Of a stretch of 64,000 nucleotides of DNA, positions 16,656-26,977 are shown piece by piece; the stretch's first letter is position 1, and each line of letters starts with the position of its first letter. The notes under the pieces are model-generated. The model made no database searches, was not told where the DNA came from, and saw only the letters and a list, made by a program, of their open reading frames with translations. The stretch is from Rhizobacter sp. (GTDB taxonomy: Bacteria > Pseudomonadota > Gammaproteobacteria > Burkholderiales > Burkholderiaceae_C), in contig JAMLIM010000006.1 of the NCBI GenBank assembly GCA_023954175.1, positions 20,388-84,387 on the forward strand. Reading direction: 5' to 3'. A program made the translations under genes and the position numbers.

Positions 16656-17816
16656 ATGAGCACTTCCTCTCGTTCGGCTGACCCTGGCCCCGGCCCCGTG
16701 GCGCATGGCGACGCCCCGCTTGCCGGCACCGAAGTCACGTGGGCTGATCCTGCGCGCGGACTCGCCTTCGAGCGCTGGCTGGCGACGCTCGAAGCGCACC
16801 GGCTCGATGCCGCCAGCCTGCGCCCGGCGAGCGCCGACGCCAGCTTTCGCCGCTACCTGCGCATCGACGGGCGCGGGGATGGGCGCGGGGATGGGCGCGG
16901 GGATGGGCGCGCTGGCGGACCCAACCACAGTTTCGTCGTGATGGACGCACCGCCGCCGCAGGAAGACGTGCGCCCCTTCGTGCACGTGGCGGGCCTGATC
17001 GAGCGCGCCGGCCTGCACGCGCCGCAGGTGCTGGCGTGCGACGAGGCGCAGGGCTTCCTGTTGCTGGCCGATCTCGGTGCGCGCCCGTACCTCGCCGAGC
17101 TGCAGGCGGCCGTGGCGGGCGGCGACACGAGGCGGGTCGAGGCGCTGATGCGCGACGCCTTCGCCGCGCTCGTCCAGTGGCAGTTGCGCGTCGATGCGTC
17201 GACGCTGCCGCCCTACGACGACGCGCTGTTGCGCCGCGAGCTGGCGCTCTTTCCCGAGTGGTGCGTGGGCCGTGAGCGCGGCATCGCATGGACCGAGTCC
17301 CAACGCACCGCGTGGCAGACAAGCTGCGACCGGCTCGTCGCGAGCGCGCTCGCGCAGCCGCGCGTCGCGGTGCACCGTGACTACATGCCGCGCAACCTGA
17401 TGGTCTGCGCGCCCAACCCGGGCATCCTCGACTTCCAGGACGCCGTCTGCGGGCCGATCAGCTACGACGTGGCGTCGATGCTGCGCGACGCATTCATCTC
17501 GTGGGACGAGGAGCGGGAGCTCGACTGGGCGGTGCGCTACTGGCAGCAGGCGCGCGCCGCCGGCCTGCCGGTGGACGCCGACTTCGGCGAGTTCTGGCGC
17601 CAGCTCGAGTGGATGGGCTTGCAGCGCCACCTGAAGGTGCTCGGCATCTTCTGCCGCCTGAAGCACCGCGATGCCAAGCCGGCGTACAGCGCGGACCTGC
17701 CGCGCTTCTTCGCCTACGCGCGCCGCGTCGCCGGGCGCTATCGCGAATTCAATGCGCTGCTGCGCCTGCTCGATGAAGTCGAGGGCGTGCAGCGCGAGGT
17801 CGGCTACACGTTCTGA
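16656..17816 (+). CDS. amgK: AmgK-like N-acetylmuramate/N-acetylglucosamine anomeric kinase
   Basis: 386-residue aminoglycoside-phosphotransferase-fold kinase. The N-lobe motif ADASFRRYLRI (about 59-69), the catalytic VHRDYMPRNLM near 239 and the metal-binding ILDFQDAVCG near 255 are characteristic of AmgK, the peptidoglycan-recycling kinase that gives MurNAc-1-phosphate. The position divergent to lptD is standard. Two oddities: the usual partner nucleotidyltransferase murU is not downstream, where a LysR gene on the other strand overlaps the 3' end by 13 bases; and a triple GRGD repeat is inserted between the first N-lobe strands (residues about 72-83). Confidence 0.85.
   Translation: MSTSSRSADPGPGPVAHGDAPLAGTEVTWADPARGLAFERWLATLEAHRLDAASLRPASADASFRRYLRIDGRGDGRGDGRGDGRAGGPNHSFVVMDAPPPQEDVRPFVHVAGLIERAGLHAPQVLACDEAQGFLLLADLGARPYLAELQAAVAGGDTRRVEALMRDAFAALVQWQLRVDASTLPPYDDALLRRELALFPEWCVGRERGIAWTESQRTAWQTSCDRLVASALAQPRVAVHRDYMPRNLMVCAPNPGILDFQDAVCGPISYDVASMLRDAFISWDEERELDWAVRYWQQARAAGLPVDADFGEFWRQLEWMGLQRHLKVLGIFCRLKHRDAKPAYSADLPRFFAYARRVAGRYREFNALLRLLDEVEGVQREVGYTF
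16869..16911 (+). repeat. 12-bp tandem repeat inside amgK
   Basis: Three exact copies of GGGCGCGGGGAT plus a seven-base partial copy, in frame, encoding GRGD three times. The period is a multiple of three, so copy-number change preserves the frame. It falls in the loop between two N-lobe strands where homologues have a short turn. Confidence 0.95.
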
Positions 17817-18793
17817 TCCGGCGTCGGCGTCGTCGTCGGCGCCGGCGTCTCGCAGCCGGCCGCCTTCAGCCAGGGGTCGGCGTCCTCGCCGCCGAAGGTC
17901 TCGACCAGGAAGTCGATGAAGGCGCGTGTGCGCGCCGGCAGGTACTTGCGCGTCGGCGTGGCCGCATGGACCGCGACATCGAGCAGATGCCATTGCGGCA
18001 GCACGCGCTCGAGCGCGTGTTCGAGCAGCGCATCCTCGGCGACGAACGACGGCAGGCCGGTGATGCCCATGCCGGCGAGCGCGACGGCGTAGTTGGTGTC
18101 GATGTGGTTGGTGTCGAGTATCGCGATCGGCGGCACGACCGTGATGCTCTCGCCGCCCGCGGCGTCGCCGCCGCCGCGATGGAAGGTCAGCTCGCGCGGC
18201 CCGTTCGGCAGCGTCGGCATGATCGAATCGTGCTGTGCCAGTTCATGTGGGTGCTGCGGCCGCCCGCGGCGATCCAGGTAGTCGGGCGCGGCACACAGGA
18301 TCACTTCGGAGCGCGCCAGCCGCCAGGCGACGAAATCCCCGGCGAGAGGTTTGCGCCCGAGCATCAGGATCGTGACGTCGAAGTTCTCGTCCACCGTCTC
18401 GACCGGCCCGGGGACGGAAAACTCGAGCGTCACGCGCGGAAAGCGGGCGCGAAAACGCGGCAGGTGCTTGGCGATCTGGTGCACCGCGAAGGCCGGCGGC
18501 AGCAGCACGCGAAGCAGCCCGCGCGGCTCGGAGGTGGAAGAGCCGGCGAGCGCGTCGGCCTCCTCGACCTCGATCAGGATGCGACGAACGCGCTGCAGAT
18601 ACGCCTCGCCGGCATCGGTCAGCACGAGCCGACGCGTCGTGCGGTTGACGAGGCGCGCACCCAGGTGCGCCTCGAGCTCGGCGATCAGACGCGTCACGAC
18701 CGCCGGCGCAAGATCGAGCGCGCGCGCCGCCTTCGCGAAGCTGCCTTCGTCGATGATGCGGGCGAACGCCCGAATGGCCCGTAGCTGATCCAC
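17804..18793 (-). CDS. LysR-family transcriptional regulator
   Basis: 329 residues. N-terminal winged helix-turn-helix: AIRAFARIIDEGSFAKAARALDLAPAVVTRLIAELE, followed by a linker helix and a periplasmic-binding-protein-like effector domain (LRVLLPPAFAVHQIAKHLPRF, ITGLPSFVAEDAL). A Thr/Pro-rich tail ends the protein. It is transcribed divergently from the DMT transporter gene across 166 bases, the usual arrangement of LysR regulators and their targets, so it probably controls that transporter. It converges on amgK with a 13-base overlap. Confidence 0.92.
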   Translation of the reverse strand: MDQLRAIRAFARIIDEGSFAKAARALDLAPAVVTRLIAELEAHLGARLVNRTTRRLVLTDAGEAYLQRVRRILIEVEEADALAGSSTSEPRGLLRVLLPPAFAVHQIAKHLPRFRARFPRVTLEFSVPGPVETVDENFDVTILMLGRKPLAGDFVAWRLARSEVILCAAPDYLDRRGRPQHPHELAQHDSIMPTLPNGPRELTFHRGGGDAAGGESITVVPPIAILDTNHIDTNYAVALAGMGITGLPSFVAEDALLEHALERVLPQWHLLDVAVHAATPTRKYLPARTRAFIDFLVETFGGEDADPWLKAAGCETPAPTTTPTPDQNV

Positions 18794-18959
18794 CGCCAGC
18801 CTCGCTCCCAGATGGTGACGCGCAGTGTCGAGCGCAGTGCGAAACGTCCATTGTCGCCGCCACCACCCGGGCGAGGCGCCAGTTGCCGCACCCGCCGCCG
18901 CGCGGCCAATCCGCCGGCACCGGCCGCGCCGCGCTGCGCCGCGCGGCGATACTCATCGG

Positions 18960-19922
18960 ATGTGGATCGGAACACTCTATGCGCTGGCCGCCGGGTTGAT
19001 GTGGGGGTTCGTGTTCGTCGCGCCGCTACTGCTGCCCGACTACCCGGCGGCGCTGCTGTCGTTCGGCCGCTACCTCGCCTTCGGCCTCATCGCGCTGCCG
19101 CTCGCCTGGCTCGACCGTCGGCGCCTGCGCGCGCTGACGCGGGCCGACTGGTGGGCGGCGCTCGAGCTCGCGCTTATCGGCAACATCGTCTACTACCTGC
19201 TCCTCTCCGCGGCGATCCAGCGCGCCGGCGGCCCGCTGCCGACGATGATCATCGGCACCCTGCCGGTCGTGATCGCCCTGGTGTCGAACCGGCGCGACGC
19301 GCGCCGTGACGGCCGCCTGCCGTGGGCGCGGCTGGCGCCGTCGCTGCTCGCGATCGGTGTCGGCATCGCGATGGTGAATCGCGCCGAACTCGCGGCATTG
19401 GCGCCCGGCGCCGACCTCGCCGCCTACGCGCTCGGCGCCCTGTTCGCCGTCGGCGCGGTCGCCTGCTGGACCTGGTACCCGCTGCGCAACGCCGACTGGC
19501 TGCGAGCGCACGGGAACCGCTCGCCGACGACCTGGGCGACTGCGCAGGGGCTGGCGACGCTACCGCTGGCGCTCGCCGGCTATCTGGGCTTCCTGATCTG
19601 GTCGAGCACTGGCGGCGCGGGCGGCTTCGCGCTGCCGTTCGGTCCGCGCCCGGCGCTCTACGTCGTGCTGATGGTCCTGATCGCCTTCTTTGCGTCGTGG
19701 CTCGGCACGCTGTGCTGGAACCAGGCGAGCCAGCGGCTGCCGACGACGCTCGCCGGGCAGTTGATCGTGTTCGAGACCCTGGCCGCGCTCGCCTATGCGT
19801 TCATGCTGCGCGGCCAGGCGCCGGGCGGCGCGACGCTGGCCGGCATCGCGCTGCTCGTCGTCGGCGTGTCGTGGGCGCTGCGGGCCAAACCCGAGCCGCT
19901 GGCGGCCCAGGCCGCGCATTGA
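18960..19922 (+). CDS. DMT/EamA-family transporter
   Basis: 320 residues from the ATG at 18960; the open frame further upstream is Arg/Pro-rich and unlikely to be translated. About ten hydrophobic helices in two EamA repeats (first beginning MWIGTLYALAAGLMWGFVF, second near AYALGALFAVGAVACWTWYPL). Such proteins export or import small metabolites across the inner membrane; the substrate is unknown. The divergent LysR gene is the likely regulator. Confidence 0.88.
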   Translation: MWIGTLYALAAGLMWGFVFVAPLLLPDYPAALLSFGRYLAFGLIALPLAWLDRRRLRALTRADWWAALELALIGNIVYYLLLSAAIQRAGGPLPTMIIGTLPVVIALVSNRRDARRDGRLPWARLAPSLLAIGVGIAMVNRAELAALAPGADLAAYALGALFAVGAVACWTWYPLRNADWLRAHGNRSPTTWATAQGLATLPLALAGYLGFLIWSSTGGAGGFALPFGPRPALYVVLMVLIAFFASWLGTLCWNQASQRLPTTLAGQLIVFETLAALAYAFMLRGQAPGGATLAGIALLVVGVSWALRAKPEPLAAQAAH

Positions 19923-19984
19923 CCGGACGATCGTCAAGCGAAGGTTGAGCAAACGTCAAACGCGGGCCGAAGCGACAATGCCCG

Positions 19985-21943
<1,959 letters not shown>

Positions 21944-22083
21944 GGCAGGGGTTCGATCGCGGCGCGCGGCCGGGCAGGCCATGGCGATCGCCGGGTTTCT
22001 ACCGCTTTGCCCCGCGATGCGTCATCATCGAAGTGTCTGCAACTGCTTCGCGCTGCTGCTCAGCGAAACCGAGGGAATCAGGC

Positions 22084-23034
22084 ATGCGTCCCCTGCCGCC
22101 GACCCGGACGAACCGACCTTCACCGGAGGGCGTTCTGTTTCGGGAGAGCGCGCTCGCGATCCTGTTCAACGACGCGCGGATGCGCCTCTTCCAGCGCCTC
22201 ACCCGCAACGGCTCCAACCTGTTCCTGCGCGCGGATGATCTGATCTCCGCCCGGCCGCAGCTCTTCGGCGTGCACGAGCCGGCCGTCACGAGCCTGATCC
22301 GCTCGTTCGCGGACAACGGACACGCCGACTTCCTGATCGACATCGGCGCCAACATCGGCATCACGTCCTGCCAGAACGGCGGCGCGTTCCGTCGGGTTCA
22401 CATGTTCGAGCCCAACCCGATGTGCTGCCGCATCCTCGAAGTCAATGCGGCGCTGGCACTGGATCCCTCCTGCTTCGTGATCCACAGCTTCGGCCTCGGC
22501 GCGCGGGATGCGCGGGCCCGATTGACCGTGCCCAGGCACAACTGGGGCGGCGCGTTCATCCGGGACGCGAACAACGCGTACAGCGCCGAATTGCTGGCAC
22601 GCAAGGACGGCTTCGATCGCTTCGATGCCGCGAACTACTTCGACGTCGACATCGAGCTTCGCGAATGCGCCGGCGCGCTGGCGGAGGTGTTCGCGGGACT
22701 GGCGAACGAGGGCCTCGTGAACGGCGTCATCAAGATCGACGTCGAAGGCTACGAGCCCACGGTGCTGGCCGGCGTTGCCGCTGCGCTGCCTGCCAACATG
22801 AAGCTGATGATCGTCTTCGAATCCTGGGACCCGGGCTTCGACATGACGGCGGTGCTGAACGCGTTTCAGGGTCGCGCCACCGCGTACAAGCTGGTGCGGT
22901 CGACGCCGTGGCAGCGGCACTGGCCCGAGATCGTCAAGGCCATGACCGTACTCGTCAACGCGAAGGTGCAGACGCGCGTCGTCAGCAACGCCGGCGGCGA
23001 GTGGCGAGGCGACATCGTGCTGCAGGTCGCCTGA
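22084..23034 (+). CDS. FkbM-family methyltransferase
   Basis: 316 residues from the ATG at 22084, chosen because GAGGGAA lies six bases upstream; an earlier in-frame ATG at 22033 lacks this. SAM-binding motif FLIDIGANIGIT near residue 80, adenine-contact HMFEPNP, and the family hallmark IKIDVEGYEPTVL near 218. FkbM enzymes O-methylate sugars or polyketides, and many act on surface glycans. There are no glycan genes alongside except the OPX gene 4 kb away, so the acceptor is unknown. Confidence 0.85.
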   Translation: MRPLPPTRTNRPSPEGVLFRESALAILFNDARMRLFQRLTRNGSNLFLRADDLISARPQLFGVHEPAVTSLIRSFADNGHADFLIDIGANIGITSCQNGGAFRRVHMFEPNPMCCRILEVNAALALDPSCFVIHSFGLGARDARARLTVPRHNWGGAFIRDANNAYSAELLARKDGFDRFDAANYFDVDIELRECAGALAEVFAGLANEGLVNGVIKIDVEGYEPTVLAGVAAALPANMKLMIVFESWDPGFDMTAVLNAFQGRATAYKLVRSTPWQRHWPEIVKAMTVLVNAKVQTRVVSNAGGEWRGDIVLQVA

Positions 23035-23154
23035 CCCGCCGCCGCGCCGAGGCCGCCACGCGTCGCCCACATCTCGGTGATGCGCGCAATCGCGCCCGTG
23101 CCGCCGCTCGGGCCTCAAGCCCCCGGCGTCGGGGACGTACCCTGGGCGCAGCCA

Positions 23155-24705
<1,551 letters not shown>

Positions 24706-24769
24706 CGGTGTCTCCTTGTCGGCAGCTTCGGCCGCGCGTCGGCCGCTTGTTCGTCGTCTGCGATGTTGG

Positions 24770-25624
24770 CTATTGTCCCGCGCGCCGGGCGAGCCAGCTT
24801 TCGAGCACCGCGAAGACCGCGTCCCGCTCGGGCTCGTTGAAGATCTCATGGAACAGCGGCTCGAAGCACTGCGATTGCACGACGCCGGGCGGTGCGGCGT
24901 CGGCAAACGCCTGTGAGCCGGCGGGCGCGACGCAACGGTCTCTGCCGGCCCACAGCAGCAGCGTCGGCAGCGACCAGCGCGCTGCCAGCGCCAGCGTGGC
25001 CGCGCCGCCATCGACGATGAAGCGCGCCAGGCGCGGGGTGATGCGGTCGTGCACCAGCGGGTCGGCGACGTAGGCGGCGACCACTGCCGGGTCGCGCGAG
25101 ATCCATGCGGGCCTGAGCCCGTTCGAGACGGCGAGCCCCGGCGCGAGCGGCCCGAGCACCGCGAGCAGCGCGCGCTGCGTGGCGCTCATCCCGGTGTCGA
25201 GCGCGGGAGAGGACAGCACCAGGCCGTCGACCGCGCGATGCCATGCGGCGGGGCTTGCCTGCAGGCCTTCGGCGACGAAACGTGCCGCCGTCAATCCGCC
25301 CATGCTGTGGCCGAGCGTGATCAGCGACCCATCGCGCTCCTTGCGGACGGCATCGATCACGCGCGACAGGTCCTGCAGCAGCGCGTCACTGCGCGCGATC
25401 GCGCCACGCGCGCCTTCGGATTGGCCGTGGCCGCGCTGATCGAAGCCCGTCACGTGCCAGCCCGCCGCGCTGAGCCGCCGCCCCAGCGCGTCGTAGCGCC
25501 CGATGTGCTCGCCCAGGCCGTGCACGACGAGCAGCGTGCCGCGCGCCGCGCCGTCGGGCGGCCAGTCGCAGCGATGCAGTTGCACGCCTTCGGCGGTCGA
25601 GAGGCGGGACGAGGTCGGGTGCAT
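24770..25624 (-). CDS. Alpha/beta hydrolase, monoacylglycerol-lipase/lysophospholipase type
   Basis: 284 residues from the ATG at 25624. Oxyanion HGLGEHIGRY near 37, RGHGQSEG near 75, nucleophile elbow LGHSMGG near 110, acid in LLWAGRDRCVAP and the catalytic His in EPLFHEIFNEPE. This HGLGEH...RGHGxSxG...GHSMGG pattern is that of monoacylglycerol lipases and PldB-like lysophospholipases (serine aminopeptidase S33 fold). Cytoplasmic, no signal peptide. It lies 64 bases upstream of the M20 gene on the same strand and may be co-transcribed with it. Confidence 0.88.
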   Translation of the reverse strand: MHPTSSRLSTAEGVQLHRCDWPPDGAARGTLLVVHGLGEHIGRYDALGRRLSAAGWHVTGFDQRGHGQSEGARGAIARSDALLQDLSRVIDAVRKERDGSLITLGHSMGGLTAARFVAEGLQASPAAWHRAVDGLVLSSPALDTGMSATQRALLAVLGPLAPGLAVSNGLRPAWISRDPAVVAAYVADPLVHDRITPRLARFIVDGGAATLALAARWSLPTLLLWAGRDRCVAPAGSQAFADAAPPGVVQSQCFEPLFHEIFNEPERDAVFAVLESWLARRAGQ

Positions 25625-25742
25625 GGGCGCAGTGTAGGCACGCCTTCGCTGGTGCGAATCGCTTGTGTGACACCGCTGCGTGACATAGCTGCGTGGGTGC
25701 CCGCGCGGAGCCGGGAAGTCGCATGCCCCCTGTCCCGCGCGA

Positions 25743-25770
25743 TTGACAGCCGAGCCCGCCGGGCTATCGT
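25743..25770 (+). promoter_or_regulatory. Sigma-70 type promoter for the crotonase gene
   Basis: A perfect TTGACA (25743-25748), a 16-base spacer and TATCGT (25765-25770; four of six consensus bases). Transcription would begin about 25777, leaving a roughly 20-base leader before the ATG at 25796. It lies in the 171-base divergent region between the hydrolase and crotonase genes. Confidence 0.6.
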
Positions 25771-25795
25771 GCGGGCTTTGCCGTGGAGTCATCCG

Positions 25796-26623
25796 ATGAA
25801 TGAATTCTTCGAGCTGAGCGTCGATGCCGGCATCGCACACCTGAAGCTCAACCGCCCCGAGCGCATGAACACGCTGGCGCCGCCCTTCTTCTCGGCCTTG
25901 CGCGACGCGGTGCAGGGCATGAGCGACGCCGGCGCGACACGTGCGCTCGTGATCTCTTCCACCGGCAAGCACTTCAGCGCCGGCATGTCGCTCGACGTGT
26001 TCGCCGGCAGCGAGCTCTCGCTGCCGACCGGCACACCGCGTTCGCGCCTGAGCTTCCAGGAGTCGCTGCGCCGCCTGATGGCGTGCTTCGACGTGCTCGA
26101 CGCCGCGCGCTTCCCGATCCTGTGCGCGGTGCAGGGCGGCTGCATCGGCGGCGCGCTCGACCTGGCCGCCGCGTGCGACCTGCGCTACGCCAGCGCCGAC
26201 ACGTTCTTCTGCGTGCAGGAGATCAACATCGGCATGGCGGCCGATCTCGGCGTGCTGCAGCGCCTGCCCAAGATCATCGCCCCCGCGGTCGCGCGCGAGA
26301 TGGCCTACACCGGCGAGCGCCTCGGGGCCGAGCGTGCGCTCGCGATCGGTCTCGTCAACGCGGTGTTGCCGGACGCCGAGGCGCTCGTTGCGCACACGTT
26401 GAGCGTCGCCCGCACGATCGCGGCCAAGTCGCCGCTGGCGATCGCCGGCACCAAGCTCGCGATGAACTACGCGCGCGACCATGGCACCGCCGCCGCGCTG
26501 GCGCAGATGGCGACGCTGCAAAGCGCGATCTTCGACACCGGCGAGATGGCCGAAGCGATCACCGCCTGGCGCGACAAGCGCGAGGGCCGCTTCCCGCCGC
26601 TCGATCCGGTTGGCGCGCACTGA
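25796..26623 (+). CDS. Crotonase-family enzyme, delta(3,5)-delta(2,4)-dienoyl-CoA isomerase-like
   Basis: 275 residues. Oxyanion-hole motifs are FSAGMSLDVFAG and GGCIGGALDLAAACDLRY. The stretch FFCVQEINIGMAADLGVLQRLPKII has the Glu and Asp (QEINIG, AADLG) and the preceding Asp (CDLRY) that are catalytic in mammalian ECH1, the dienoyl-CoA isomerase, rather than the two Glu of ordinary enoyl-CoA hydratase. It would convert 3,5-dienoyl-CoA to 2,4-dienoyl-CoA during oxidation of unsaturated fatty acids. A near-consensus promoter precedes it. Annotation as a generic enoyl-CoA hydratase would also be defensible. Confidence 0.85.
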   Translation: MNEFFELSVDAGIAHLKLNRPERMNTLAPPFFSALRDAVQGMSDAGATRALVISSTGKHFSAGMSLDVFAGSELSLPTGTPRSRLSFQESLRRLMACFDVLDAARFPILCAVQGGCIGGALDLAAACDLRYASADTFFCVQEINIGMAADLGVLQRLPKIIAPAVAREMAYTGERLGAERALAIGLVNAVLPDAEALVAHTLSVARTIAAKSPLAIAGTKLAMNYARDHGTAAALAQMATLQSAIFDTGEMAEAITAWRDKREGRFPPLDPVGAH

Positions 26624-26640
26624 AGGGGGCTGACGACCCC

Positions 26641-26760
26641 CGGCCGTCTGGCGGCCGCCCCCCGTGGGGGCGCCGAACCCGACCGGGCGACCCGGATCCG
26701 GTTCGGCGCCCTGACACCGCCGTACCCCCTGGTTGCCTGCGGCAACCTGTCCCCGAGGGG
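26641..26760. repeat. Modular palindromic repeat, intergenic copy
   Basis: The 354 bases between the crotonase and OPX genes hold this element: CGGCCG arms (26641-26646, 26652-26657), CCCCC-GT-GGGGG (26659-26670), GGCGCCGAACC / GGTTCGGCGCC (26669-26679, 26700-26710), GGTTGCC-TGC-GGCAACC (26731-26747) and CCCC-GA-GGGG (26751-26760). The remaining bases to 26977 hold nothing I can name. The hairpins could end the crotonase transcript. Confidence 0.75.
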
Positions 26761-26977
26761 AACGCGAGCCTGTTTCATGCGTCGCGGGTCGCGCAATGCG
26801 CAGCGGAGCAACTGACAAGCGACCTGAATAGCGGCCGGCCCATCCGCTACCATTGGCAGCCGCGCGAATGAGTTGAATTGCCCACACGATGGGCGCGCGC
26901 GAGGCTCTTCGGGCCCGGTCAGGTGTGCCGCGGCCGCCCGGCCGCCCGAAGCCCGATGCCTACGAATCGGCCCCTGA

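Noticed and set aside
12012-16659. Very long plus-strand open frames opposite rsmA, surA and lptD
   Set aside because: They lack recognisable motifs and run across three unmistakable minus-strand genes.
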